Shown: in pieces, positions 19,756-28,347 of the stretch
How the letters are laid out: each line of letters starts with the position of its first letter
Position numbering within the stretch: the stretch's first letter is position 1
From: Halomonas sp. 7T
GTDB lineage: Bacteria > Pseudomonadota > Gammaproteobacteria > Pseudomonadales > Halomonadaceae
Reading direction: 5' to 3'
Length of the DNA stretch: 64,000 nucleotides
Assembly (NCBI RefSeq): GCF_025643255.1
Contig: NZ_CP087112.1
Coordinates: forward strand, 2,976,001 to 3,040,000
Position numbers and translations under genes: made by a program
Notes under the pieces: generated by a model
Databases searched by the model: none
Seen by the model: the letters and a program-made list of their open reading frames with translations, nothing else
Told to the model about the DNA's origin: nothing

Positions 19756-21126
19756 ATGGCCGACCGACTCTATACTCAAGACACTATTACTGCCTTGGCA
19801 ACCCCCCCTGGCCGAGGCGGTGTGGGCATTATCCGCGTATCTGGCCCTGCCTGCCGTGATATCGCCTCTGCTATACTTGGCCACTGCCCTGCCCCGCGCT
19901 ACGCCCATTACGGGCCATTTAATGGGGCTCAGGGCACCATTGATGAAGGGATTGCCCTACTCTTTAATGGCCCACACTCCTTCACCGGTGAAGATGTGCT
20001 GGAGCTTCAAGGGCATGGTGGGCCGATCATTATGGATATGCTGCTGGAGCGCTGCCTTCAATTAGGCGCTCGCCTGGCGCGCCCTGGCGAATTTTCTGAG
20101 CGAGCATTCTTAAACGACAAACTAGACCTTGCCCAAGCCGAAGCCATTGCCGACCTGATTGATGCCTCTTCACGCTCAGCAGCTGAAAACGCCGTAAGGT
20201 CCCTGCAAGGGGAGTTTTCAAGCCGTGTATCAGCCCTGGTACAGCGGCTGATTGAGCTACGCGTGTACGTAGAAGCGGCCATTGATTTTCCGGAAGAAGA
20301 GATCGACTTCCTTGCCGATGGCCATGTTGCCCAGCACCTAGCAGGCGTACAGCAGGCATTAGCCGATGTGCGTAAAGCAGCAGGCCAAGGTGCCTTGCTA
20401 CGTGAGGGCATGAGCGTGGTTATCGCCGGGCGCCCTAATGCGGGTAAGTCCAGCCTACTAAACGCGCTGACCGAGCAGGATACCGCCATCGTGACGGATA
20501 TCGCCGGCACCACGCGCGATGTACTGCGTGAACACATTCACATTGACGGTATGCCGTTGCATATCATTGATACTGCCGGCTTACGCGACACCCCAGATGC
20601 CGTTGAGAAGATTGGCGTGGCCAGGGCGTGGGATGAGATCGAAAAAGCTGATCGAGTCCTACTGCTTGTAGATGCAACCACCACCGAGGCAACCAACCCG
20701 ATGACCATTTGGCCGGAGTTTGTAGCGCGGCTTCCCGACCAAACACGATTGACGCTAGTGCGTAATAAGATTGATACCAGCGCCGAACCGGCAGGGATTG
20801 ATTTATCCACAGCCACTCCAACGCTGCGTTTGTCCGCAAAAACCGGAGCAGGTGTGGATAGTTTAAAAACGCACCTTAAAGAGGTGATGGGCTTCTCAGC
20901 CACTACCGAAGGGCGTTTTTCGGCACGCCGCCGCCATTTAGATGCTCTCGACCGCGCCATGAGCGCGCTGGAAACCGGACGCGCTCAGCTAGATGGCTAC
21001 GGCGCCGGTGAACTTCTTGCTGAAGACCTCCGCGATGCCCAGCAGGCGCTGGGAGAAATTACCGGAGAGTTCAGCGCTGATGACCTGCTTGGCGAAATTT
21101 TCGGCAGCTTCTGTATCGGTAAATAA
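19756..21126 (+). CDS. mnmE: tRNA uridine-5-carboxymethylaminomethyl modification GTPase
   Basis: MnmE works with MnmG to make cmnm5U at the wobble position of tRNAs. The 456-residue product starts [20 protein letters not shown] (folate-binding domain), has the embedded G domain with [22 protein letters not shown] and DTAGLRDT, and ends FGSFCIGK, the conserved C-terminal CIGK with the essential Cys. In many relatives mnmG is next door; here it is 17.7 kb away. Confidence 0.98.
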   Translation: MADRLYTQDTITALATPPGRGGVGIIRVSGPACRDIASAILGHCPAPRYAHYGPFNGAQGTIDEGIALLFNGPHSFTGEDVLELQGHGGPIIMDMLLERCLQLGARLARPGEFSERAFLNDKLDLAQAEAIADLIDASSRSAAENAVRSLQGEFSSRVSALVQRLIELRVYVEAAIDFPEEEIDFLADGHVAQHLAGVQQALADVRKAAGQGALLREGMSVVIAGRPNAGKSSLLNALTEQDTAIVTDIAGTTRDVLREHIHIDGMPLHIIDTAGLRDTPDAVEKIGVARAWDEIEKADRVLLLVDATTTEATNPMTIWPEFVARLPDQTRLTLVRNKIDTSAEPAGIDLSTATPTLRLSAKTGAGVDSLKTHLKEVMGFSATTEGRFSARRRHLDALDRAMSALETGRAQLDGYGAGELLAEDLRDAQQALGEITGEFSADDLLGEIFGSFCIGK

Positions 21127-21139
21127 CTCCCTCTCGCCG

Positions 21140-21985
21140 CTACTCTTCTACTAACCAACCTGCATGGTAGCGGCTTTCTTTGCCTAACAGCGGCGTTATG
21201 TGTGCCATGGCAGCGGCTAAGTGCTCATCCAGCCCCCAGGGCGGATTAATGACCAGCATGCCGCTGCCATACATCCCGTGGCCTTGCTGATTAGGTGGGC
21301 GTAGCAGCAGCTCACTGCGCCAAATTTTCCGGATACCGCTCTCTTCCAAGCCGGTTAATAGCGTGTGGTGGTGGCCTGCGGGCAGCAGCGGGTACCAAAT
21401 CATCACCACGGCGTGGCGCACTTTTGCCATCGTATGCACAACCGTCTCGACCACCTCTTGATACTCCGTTTTACGCTCATAGCTGGGGTCAATCAGTGCG
21501 CATAATCGAGGAGTAGGCACAGGCACTAACCCTCTTAGTCCTGCCAAACCGTCACCATAAATTCGCTGGGCCTGCTTAGGCAGCGCTTGGCCCTCCAAGT
21601 GCCCATGTTCTCCAGGGTGCAGCTCATAAAGCTTGAGCCGATCCTGCTCCCTCAGCGGCTGGGATAGCCACCACGGCGATCCAGGGTAGCGGGTTAGTTC
21701 GTCCGCTTCCGGCTGGGCATTAACCAGCGCTTCCATCCAAGCGTTCAACAGCACACTGTTTAGGTCACGGCGCGCTTGCCACAGCGGCCAAACACCTTCG
21801 CGATACTCTTGTAACCGCTGTGTCTCTTTTGTAGCAAGCGGATAGAGACCTCTACCGGCATGAGTATCCACATATGTAATGGCTGTTTTTTTACGTAATA
21901 AATAATCAGTAACCGCGTAAAGCGTAAGATGCTTATGTATATCGGCAAAATTACCCGCGTGGTAGGCGTGTTGATAAGACAGCAT
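21140..21985 (-). CDS. rlmJ: 23S rRNA (adenine2030-N6)-methyltransferase
   Basis: RlmJ methylates A2030 of 23S rRNA. The 281-residue protein begins MLSYQHAYHAGNFADIHKH, very like E. coli RlmJ, has YVDTHAGRGLY as the SAM-binding loop near residues 38-48 and ALIDPSYE as the catalytic DPPY-type motif (Pro to Ser at the third position). It is convergent with mnmE with a 13-bp gap and no obvious terminator between them. Confidence 0.92.
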   Translation of the reverse strand: MLSYQHAYHAGNFADIHKHLTLYAVTDYLLRKKTAITYVDTHAGRGLYPLATKETQRLQEYREGVWPLWQARRDLNSVLLNAWMEALVNAQPEADELTRYPGSPWWLSQPLREQDRLKLYELHPGEHGHLEGQALPKQAQRIYGDGLAGLRGLVPVPTPRLCALIDPSYERKTEYQEVVETVVHTMAKVRHAVVMIWYPLLPAGHHHTLLTGLEESGIRKIWRSELLLRPPNQQGHGMYGSGMLVINPPWGLDEHLAAAMAHITPLLGKESRYHAGWLVEE

Positions 21986-22008
21986 GGCAGCTCGCTAACA
22001 GTGAATCG

Positions 22009-22043
22009 AAAAAAAGCCCGCTATATCAGCATAGCGGGCTTTT
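22009..22043. terminator. terminator after the ompA-family gene
   Basis: AAAGCCCGCTAT/ATAGCGGGCTTT forms a 12-bp stem with a 6-base loop. On the minus strand it is followed by a T-run, ending the 22129-22803 transcript before rlmJ. Confidence 0.9.
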
Positions 22044-22128
22044 ATCAGCAATACCGAGGTTAAAGCGTTCTCATCAATCGACTTTTTGGAGAAGACTGGT
22101 AGAGAGTGCTTAACTCGATAATGATTGG

Positions 22129-22803
22129 TTAGCCTTGGCCGTCGCCAGTAGGCCTAAGGGTAATTTCAACCCGACGGTTCTGAGCGCGGCCTTGGTCGGT
22201 GTCGTTACTTGCCACAGGCTGAGTGGCGCCGTAACCCCTGGTATTAAGGCGCATGGAAGAAACACCGTTTTGGCTTAGGTAGCTACCCACCGCCTGAGCG
22301 CGGCGCTCAGAAAGACGCTGGTTATAATTAGGGTCGCCCACACTATCGGTGTGGCCTGCAATATTAACGCGGGTGTCTTGATACTGCGTCAATACGTTGG
22401 CCACTTCATTGAGTGCGCCACGCGCTTCGCTAGTGAGGTCGGCTGAGTCAAAGCCGAACGTTACACCGCTTGGCATATTGAGCACGATATCATCGCCGCG
22501 ACGGTCAATTTCGATCCGTGACCCTTGTAGGTTTTCACGCAGTTGTTGCTCTTGGCGATCCATATAAACGCCAATGCCTGCACCTGCAGCGGCACCCACG
22601 GCTGCACCGATAAGGGCACGATCACGGCGACTGGTACTACCATCGCCGGATAGAGCACCTGCCGCCGCGCCTACAGCAGCACCAATACCTGATCCCATCG
22701 CAGTACTGGAGCGCTGCGTTTGCCCGCTGTAAGGGTCAGTAGTAGCACAACCAGCCACAAAAATAGCAGCCGCTAATGGGGTCAGTAGTCGAGAAATACG
22801 CAT
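22129..22803 (-). CDS. OmpA-family outer-membrane lipoprotein (YiaD-like)
   Basis: The 224-residue protein has a lipoprotein signal (LAAAIFVAGCATT, lipobox Cys at about residue 19), a glycine-zipper region (GSGIGAAVGAAAGALSG and a second copy near 65-80) and a C-terminal OmpA/Pal peptidoglycan-binding domain with FGFDSADLTSEA, AGHTDSVGDPNYNQRLSERR and NRRVEITLRP. It probably tethers the outer membrane to peptidoglycan. It stands alone on the minus strand with its own terminator. Confidence 0.9.
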   Translation of the reverse strand: MRISRLLTPLAAAIFVAGCATTDPYSGQTQRSSTAMGSGIGAAVGAAAGALSGDGSTSRRDRALIGAAVGAAAGAGIGVYMDRQEQQLRENLQGSRIEIDRRGDDIVLNMPSGVTFGFDSADLTSEARGALNEVANVLTQYQDTRVNIAGHTDSVGDPNYNQRLSERRAQAVGSYLSQNGVSSMRLNTRGYGATQPVASNDTDQGRAQNRRVEITLRPTGDGQG

Positions 22804-22851
22804 CGCTCACTCCTTGTGTATCTTCAGGGTAGTTGCTTTCTATATCGCTGA

Positions 22852-24021
22852 TCACTCATTACTTATTAATGCCAGCAACTCATTCAAGAATAATAGACCT
22901 TGAGGTGAAGCACGCAGATTTTCAGGCATTTCCATTAAAAGTCCTTTTTCATAGGCACTTTGTAAGCGCTTAAGTAACACCGCCTGGGGCTGGCCGGTAT
23001 GGCCTGTCCACTTACCCATGGCGACCCCATCGGTTAAGCGCAACGCGTTCATTGAAAATTCAAGCGGCAGTTCATCCCTATGGATGAGCTGCTTACCTGC
23101 TATAAAGCCACGTGGGTCGTTGGCACGGCGCAAGTAAGCTTCTGGTTGACGTGTTTTCCAACGCCGCTCTATATGCCACTGCCCCTCTTGGTCAATGGTC
23201 GTCAGCTTACCGTGAGCTCCCGCCCCAATGCCAAGATAGTCGCCAAACTGCCAGTAATTGATGTTATGACGACTTTGCTGGTGAGGCTTTGCATAGGCAG
23301 ATATTTCATAGCGGTGTAAGCCCGCTTGCTCAAGACGCTGATGGCCCGCTTCTTGGATATCCCAAAGCGCCTCCTCTTCAGGGAGTACCGGAGGGTGAGA
23401 AAAAAAGGCGGTATTAGGTTCAAGCGTTAATTGATACCAAGAGAGATGCTCGGGTGAGAGCGCCAGGGCTTGTTCTATATCCTCCAGTGCCTGTGCAGGC
23501 GTTTGCTGAGGCAGCCCATGCATCAAATCAATATTGAGATTATTAAACCCCGCTTTACGGGCCTGCTTGACCGCTTGTAGGGCTTCTTGGCCGCTATGAA
23601 TACGCCCTAACGCTTCGAGCTGCGTGACATGGAAACTTTGCACGCCTAACGATAAACGGTTAATACCCGCTTCTCGATAGCCAATAAAACGTCCTTGCTC
23701 GGTTGTCCCAGGATTGGCTTCAAGGGTAATTTCAATATCGGCAGCAAAGGGAAGGCGTTGGCGTATTGCGTTAAATAGTTCGCGATAAAACGCTGGCGAT
23801 AGCAGGCTGGGAGTCCCCCCGCCAATAAAGATCGTCTCGATCGTTCGCCCAGCCGCCAGGGTAAGATCCCCATCTAGATCTTTCAGAAGCGCGTCTAAAT
23901 AAGCCTTTTCCGGCAGCTCACTACTCTCAGGCTCATGAGAGTTAAAGTCGCAATAGGGGCACTTACGCACACACCATGGCGTATGGATGTAGAGCGAGAG
24001 CGGGGGTAATAGCTCAGCCAT
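22852..24021 (-). CDS. hemW: radical SAM haem chaperone HemW
   Basis: HemW is a HemN-like radical SAM protein now regarded as a haem chaperone, not a coproporphyrinogen oxidase. The 389-residue product has SLYIHTPWCVRKCPYCDFNS near the N-terminus with the CxxxCxxC cluster motif, without the fourth Cys typical of HemN, then IFIGGGTPSLL and LNIDLMHGLPQQT. It overlaps the rdgB stop by 8 bp, the same pair as in E. coli (yggV/rdgB-yggW/hemW). Confidence 0.93.
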   Translation of the reverse strand: MAELLPPLSLYIHTPWCVRKCPYCDFNSHEPESSELPEKAYLDALLKDLDGDLTLAAGRTIETIFIGGGTPSLLSPAFYRELFNAIRQRLPFAADIEITLEANPGTTEQGRFIGYREAGINRLSLGVQSFHVTQLEALGRIHSGQEALQAVKQARKAGFNNLNIDLMHGLPQQTPAQALEDIEQALALSPEHLSWYQLTLEPNTAFFSHPPVLPEEEALWDIQEAGHQRLEQAGLHRYEISAYAKPHQQSRHNINYWQFGDYLGIGAGAHGKLTTIDQEGQWHIERRWKTRQPEAYLRRANDPRGFIAGKQLIHRDELPLEFSMNALRLTDGVAMGKWTGHTGQPQAVLLKRLQSAYEKGLLMEMPENLRASPQGLLFLNELLALISNE

Positions 24022-24622
24022 GCGCCACCTTCAAAAGGTCCACTAAACTCTGTAGCGCGCGACCTCGATGACTCAAACGGTTTTTGGTTTCACTGGGTAG
24101 CTCAGCCACACTCATCCCCTGGTCGGGTAACCAAAAAAGCGGATCGTAACCAAAGCCACCTTCCCCTCGTGGATGGGCCAGAATCTCCCCCTCCCAACTG
24201 CGTTGAACAATAACAGGAACAGGGTCTTCAGCATGGCGCAAATAGACCAGCACACACCAGTAGCGACCGGTTCGTTGCCCCTCCGCACACTCACTCAGTG
24301 CTTTAAGCAGCTTTGCATTATTTTGTTGATCGCTTCTGGGTTCCCCAGCGTAACGCGCTGAGTAGATCCCCGGTGCCCCGTGGAGCGCATCTACTTCTAA
24401 GCCAGAATCATCGGCTAACGCGGGTAACCCACTGACGCGGCTCGCCTCTCGTGCTTTTAGCAATGCATTTTCTACAAACGTAAGCCCTGTCTCTTCCACA
24501 TCGCATACGCCAAATTCTGCCTGAGGGCGGACATCAAATCCTAGCGGCATCAGTAACTGGTTGAACTCTTTAAGCTTTCCATCATTGCCGCTGGCTAACA
24601 CCAGGGGAGTAAGCGTTGACAT
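24014..24622 (-). CDS. rdgB: XTP/dITP diphosphatase (RdgB/HAM1)
   Basis: RdgB hydrolyses non-canonical purine nucleoside triphosphates such as dITP and XTP, keeping them out of DNA. The product has VLASGNDGKLKEFNQLL at the N-terminus, LADDSGLEVDALHGAPGIYS near residues 65-85, and EGGFGYDPLFW with the substrate-specificity loop. I start at the ATG at 24622 because GGAGGT lies 7 bases upstream; an in-frame TTG at 24640 would add six residues. The gene is translationally coupled to hemW. Confidence 0.95.
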   Translation of the reverse strand: MSTLTPLVLASGNDGKLKEFNQLLMPLGFDVRPQAEFGVCDVEETGLTFVENALLKAREASRVSGLPALADDSGLEVDALHGAPGIYSARYAGEPRSDQQNNAKLLKALSECAEGQRTGRYWCVLVYLRHAEDPVPVIVQRSWEGEILAHPRGEGGFGYDPLFWLPDQGMSVAELPSETKNRLSHRGRALQSLVDLLKVAHG

Positions 24623-24861
24623 AGGTAAACCTCCAAACAAGAGACGCTCAGTCTACGCCTATCGAATTCGCATCAGAAGCCAACAAAATGTTACTCAATG
24701 TATCGCTGATGGCGAGTCTTCCAAATAACTTTAATCGACATATTTATTTTAAAAACAATTGATTAAAATACATATAAATAAAAAATATAAACATATAGCA
24801 TTTATTTTTACCACAACTCTAATAACAAAACTTTACGAAATGTATCTTATAGACAACACTT

Positions 24862-24881
24862 GAGTGAGCTATAGCTCACTC
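24862..24881. promoter_or_regulatory. perfect 20-bp palindrome upstream of csgD
   Basis: GAGTGAGCTATAGCTCACTC is a perfect inverted repeat ending 23 bases before the csgD start codon, behind an AT-rich stretch (24720-24850). It may be an operator for a dimeric regulator, possibly CsgD itself, or a small hairpin in the csgD leader. No T-run follows, so it is not a terminator. Confidence 0.5.
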
Positions 24882-24904
24882 TTTCTATCTATGAGGATTT
24901 CACA

Positions 24905-25597
24905 ATGTCGCAGGAAAAGACCGATGATTTGGTGTACATCATCACCGAAAAAAGCCCACAGTCTCAGCTTTTTGCTGACTATTTACATGAACATACGGGC
25001 TGTGCCGTCAGTATTTACTCTCCAGGAATCGCGCTTCCCGCCTCTACCGCCAAACGAATGCTGATTCTCATCGACAGTGACCACATCAGTGTTGAGGCAC
25101 TGCCAGATTGGCAAGATGCCTTGACCGAAACACTCGCGAAAGTCCCCCTTGCGGCGTTCAACATCCACGATATGGATCACGCATTAGAAGCGCTCTCCTG
25201 CGCTCAGTTGAAGGGCGTCTTTTACCGTAATGAAAGCCTCGAAGTTATCTGTAAGGGTATCCATGCACTGATGGAGGGAGACCTTTGGATGTCACGCGAC
25301 CTGATGGCGAAGCTCATCCTTTTTTATCGCAAGTACCAGAGTAACGCCTTCCGACCAGCGTGCGGTCTTACGAATCGTGAAATGGAAATTATCTCTTTAT
25401 TAAGCGCGGGCTCATCTAACCAGCAAATAGCTGACAAGCTGTTTGTCAGTGAACACACCGTCAAATCCCATCTTTACAACATTTTCCGAAAAATAAACGT
25501 TCATAACCGAATTCAAGCACTTAATTGGATACATCAAAACTTAGGCCCCATTTTGCCCAATATCGATACCGCAAGAAGCTTAAAACGGCACCGTTAG
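24905..25597 (+). CDS. csgD: CsgD-like LuxR-family transcriptional regulator of curli
   Basis: CsgD activates curli and matrix genes. The 230-residue protein has an N-terminal receiver-like domain (VYIITEKSPQSQLFADYL, MLILIDSD) without an evident phosphoacceptor cluster, and a C-terminal LuxR helix-turn-helix: LTNREMEIISLLSAGSSNQQ, KLFVSEHTVKSHLYNIFRKI, NRIQALNW. The latter closely parallels E. coli CsgD. GAGG at 24893 serves as ribosome site. It heads csgE-csgF-csgG in the same orientation. The AT-rich leader of about 280 bp before it is long enough for complex regulation. Confidence 0.88.
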   Translation: MSQEKTDDLVYIITEKSPQSQLFADYLHEHTGCAVSIYSPGIALPASTAKRMLILIDSDHISVEALPDWQDALTETLAKVPLAAFNIHDMDHALEALSCAQLKGVFYRNESLEVICKGIHALMEGDLWMSRDLMAKLILFYRKYQSNAFRPACGLTNREMEIISLLSAGSSNQQIADKLFVSEHTVKSHLYNIFRKINVHNRIQALNWIHQNLGPILPNIDTARSLKRHR

Positions 25598-25642
25598 CCG
25601 TTAAGCCAATCGCTAGAAAATGGTTAAAAAAGGTTACTTACC

Positions 25643-26158
25643 ATGCCGCTATTTTATGTCTTTTTAATCACATGGTTTTTAGCGTTCTCACCAATGTCCT
25701 GGGTGCTCGCTAACGAGCCCGCCCCACCTGCCGAATCGCTGGCAGAGAATGAACAAGACGCAGTCGATGCTATTAATCAGCTATCAAGCTCTGATGGCCC
25801 AGAAATTCATAGCCGCGCTAACGGCAGTAGTGAGCTGACCGGAATAATGGTTGATCGAACCATCACGATGGCGGGCAAAACGTTCTATCGCGCCTTTAGC
25901 CAGCAAGCAATGGGCAACGTATTGATAGGCAATGCCACGCTCACTATTCAAGAGCGTCCTGACGCACGTTGGGGCAGCCAAGTATGGATTATGCAAGGCA
26001 ACCGGATGTACTTCAGAACGCAGCTCTCTCCCCGGATTAGCGAAGCGGATCAGGTGGCTGGGGAGGCTGTACAAATCGTCGAGGAAGCGCTTCTCCAGCA
26101 ACAGCTGGCTTCCGCTCTTACCTCTGACAAAGACTTGGGAAGAGAGGAGTTATTCTAA
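25643..26158 (+). CDS. csgE: curli assembly factor CsgE
   Basis: CsgE is a periplasmic adaptor that directs curlin to the CsgG pore. The 171-residue product has a signal segment (FLITWFLAFSPMSWVLANE), an acidic spacer, then the CsgE core: LTGIMVDRTITMAGKTFYRA, FSQQ, LTIQERPDARWGSQVWI and IVEEALLQQQLASAL. These match E. coli CsgE blocks (FYRAFS, ERPSARWGS, EEALNRRQI). Its stop overlaps the csgF start by one base (TAATG). Confidence 0.92.
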   Translation: MPLFYVFLITWFLAFSPMSWVLANEPAPPAESLAENEQDAVDAINQLSSSDGPEIHSRANGSSELTGIMVDRTITMAGKTFYRAFSQQAMGNVLIGNATLTIQERPDARWGSQVWIMQGNRMYFRTQLSPRISEADQVAGEAVQIVEEALLQQQLASALTSDKDLGREELF

Positions 26159-26574
26159 TGAATAAGCTACAAAAAATGAGTGCATCAACTGCGCTACTCG
26201 CATTGGCACTATCCCCCGTTGCCCAGGCTGGCGAGCTGATCTATCGCCCGCTCAACCCCTCTTTTGGCGGTGACCCGTTTGTCGGCAGCTACTTACTCGG
26301 TAAAGCCCAGGCGCAAGATAAAAATACTGACCCAAACGTGCGTAGGGCACAGCCAACATCAGCTACAGAACGCTTGCTGCAAAGCTTAGAGAGCCGGTTA
26401 ATTTCGCAATTAATTTCTGATGTAAGCTCTGGAGATGTTACTCAAGGAAGCTTTGATAGTAATGAATTTGGCGTGGTAGTTAGTGATACCGGTGGGCAGC
26501 TTGTCGTACGTGTTGTCGATAAGCTAACGGGGGATGTAACAGAGATTAGCGTTGGAGGGTTGTTTAACCCTTAA
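26158..26574 (+). CDS. csgF: curli assembly factor CsgF
   Basis: CsgF plugs the outer face of the CsgG pore and positions the nucleator. The 138-residue product has a signal peptide ending AQAG, directly followed by ELIYRPLNPSFGGDPFVGSY, the conserved CsgF N-terminus that inserts into CsgG, and a C-terminal beta domain ending EISVGGLFNP. It is coupled to csgE by a TAATG junction. csgG follows after 72 bp. Confidence 0.93.
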   Translation: MNKLQKMSASTALLALALSPVAQAGELIYRPLNPSFGGDPFVGSYLLGKAQAQDKNTDPNVRRAQPTSATERLLQSLESRLISQLISDVSSGDVTQGSFDSNEFGVVVSDTGGQLVVRVVDKLTGDVTEISVGGLFNP

Positions 26575-26646
26575 AGCTTCTATACATCTTCGGCGGCTAA
26601 AACTCGAGAATAATGACTAACGCTATCTGCTTGCTAGGGAATCATC

Positions 26647-27477
26647 ATGAAAATTATCATTTCACTTATTATTACTATTTTACTTAGCGGTTGTGCTGGA
26701 GTAGTCGCAACATCTGAGAATTTAGAAGGTGCTCAAGCAACGCTCACTCCACGAGGAGCCACGTATCAGGATCTTATATCGCTCCCACCCCCAGCAGGTA
26801 AAATTTTTGTCTCCGTTTATGATTTTCGCGACCAAACGGGACAGTACCGACCAGCACCAGCCAGTACGTTTTCAACAGCCGTGACACAAGGAGCCGCAGC
26901 AATGCTCACCGGTGCCCTTGCTGATTCGGGGTGGTTTATTCCTCTTGAGCGTGTTGGTCTTCAAAACTTATTAACCGAACGGCGCATTATCCGCGCAGAA
27001 TTTGAGCGTTTTGGTCAGCCAGACACACTACCCTCGTTGAGAGCCGCATCGGTAATGTTAGAAGGCGGCATTATCGCGTATGAGTCGAACGTACGAACAG
27101 GGGGAGCCGGTGCTGAATATTTTGGTATTGGAGCATCAGGCCAATACCAGGTCGACCAAGTAACCGTAAATTTACGTGCAGTGGAAATATCGACCGGTGA
27201 AATATTGGCTAACGTGACGACAACAAAAACAATCTATTCAAAAGAACTACGGGCTGGGGTTTACCGTTTTATTGATTTTAGACGATTACTAGAAATAGAG
27301 ACGGGTATTACAACGAATGAACCTGTTCAGCTTGCTGTTATGTCAGCAATCGAGTCAGCCGTCATTCATCTTGTAGCAAGAGGAATTGAAAATCAGCTGT
27401 GGAACCTAGCACCTGGAACTGCTCTTCAAGAGACGATACTAAACGACTACCTTAATGCGTCTATACCCATGCTATAA
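26647..27477 (+). CDS. csgG: curli secretion channel lipoprotein CsgG
   Basis: CsgG forms the nonameric outer-membrane pore that secretes curlin subunits. The 276-residue product has a lipobox (ILLSGCAG), then LTPRGATYQDLISLPPPAGK, VSVYDFRDQTGQYRPAPAST, FSTAVTQGAAAMLTGALADS and WFIPLERVGLQNLLTERRII, all matching E. coli CsgG. The length is the same as E. coli (277). It ends the csgDEFG run and has its own terminator. Confidence 0.96.
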   Translation: MKIIISLIITILLSGCAGVVATSENLEGAQATLTPRGATYQDLISLPPPAGKIFVSVYDFRDQTGQYRPAPASTFSTAVTQGAAAMLTGALADSGWFIPLERVGLQNLLTERRIIRAEFERFGQPDTLPSLRAASVMLEGGIIAYESNVRTGGAGAEYFGIGASGQYQVDQVTVNLRAVEISTGEILANVTTTKTIYSKELRAGVYRFIDFRRLLEIETGITTNEPVQLAVMSAIESAVIHLVARGIENQLWNLAPGTALQETILNDYLNASIPML

Positions 27478-27509
27478 AAATTAACTCATTGTAAATTTGA
27501 AAAAGTAAT

Positions 27510-27537
27510 AGCTGCTCACTGTGAGCAGCTTTTTTTA
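27510..27537 (+). terminator. terminator after csgG
   Basis: AGCTGCTCAC/GTGAGCAGCT stem followed by seven T. It separates csgDEFG from csgBA, so csgBA probably has its own promoter in the AT-rich gap 27538-27732. Confidence 0.9.
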
Positions 27538-27732
27538 TTTCCCTAATTCCCACTTAATATAAAACTATTAGATAAGCCATCAATATTTAACTAGATATTT
27601 GATTTTTTAGTTAACAAATAAGCTAAAAAACTAACCTTACGATTAATAAAATTTCTTATAGCGATAATTTTTAGATAGTCCAAACTCAATCCATGAAACA
27701 AAAAGACACACAAAGTTTCAAAAGGAACACCC

Positions 27733-28287
27733 ATGAAAACTTCAAGCCTTTGCTCAGCAACAATTACAAATAGCGCGGTTAAACGCTATTGCGCTTCGCT
27801 AGCAATAATAGGCTTACTTACAGGTAATGTTTTTTCAGCAGAAGCTAATGATAACGAATTTGTTGTATTAAGAGAAGGCGCGCGAGTTGCTCAGTATATT
27901 GATCAAATCGATGCAGCAGCTCTAAGAGGCAATATCAGTATCATTGAACAACAAGGCAACAATAATAGTGCACGTGTTTTTCAATCTCGCTCTGCAGCTT
28001 ATCAACTAGCGAATTTTTCACATATTTATCAGCGCGGTAATAACAACGTAGCAAACGTGAACCAAGTTAACGGAAATAATATTGGTGTGGTGTGGCAAGT
28101 TGGCAACAACCATACTGCCCATATTAATCAACAAGGAAATAGTCTTTCATTTAGCGCTGATATTTATCAATTAGGTTTTAGCGGAGACGTCACCATTTCA
28201 CAATCGGGCAGTGGCCTACGCGGTGTAAGTGTCCAGCAACAAAACTATTCGGGCAATACACGACCGGTCACTATCGATACCTACTGA
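27733..28287 (+). CDS. csgB: CsgB-like minor curlin (nucleator)
   Basis: CsgB nucleates polymerisation of the major curlin at the cell surface. The 184-residue product has a signal peptide (LAIIGLLTGNVFSAEA) and about five curlin-type strand-loop-strand repeats of the form S/I-x-x-I-x-Q-x-G-N-N-N-x-A-x-V-x-Q, for example IEQQGNNNSARVFQ and IYQRGNNNVANVNQ. The last repeat is degenerate, as in nucleators. AAAGGAACACCC precedes the start. The AT-rich gap of about 255 bp upstream probably holds the promoter. Assignment as CsgB rests on order and a weaker last repeat. Confidence 0.85.
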   Translation: MKTSSLCSATITNSAVKRYCASLAIIGLLTGNVFSAEANDNEFVVLREGARVAQYIDQIDAAALRGNISIIEQQGNNNSARVFQSRSAAYQLANFSHIYQRGNNNVANVNQVNGNNIGVVWQVGNNHTAHINQQGNSLSFSADIYQLGFSGDVTISQSGSGLRGVSVQQQNYSGNTRPVTIDTY

Positions 28288-28347
28288 GTTGCCACCTGCT
28301 TCTCAGTAAACAACCAAAGCAAGTTGATTAAACAAAGGGGAAACACC

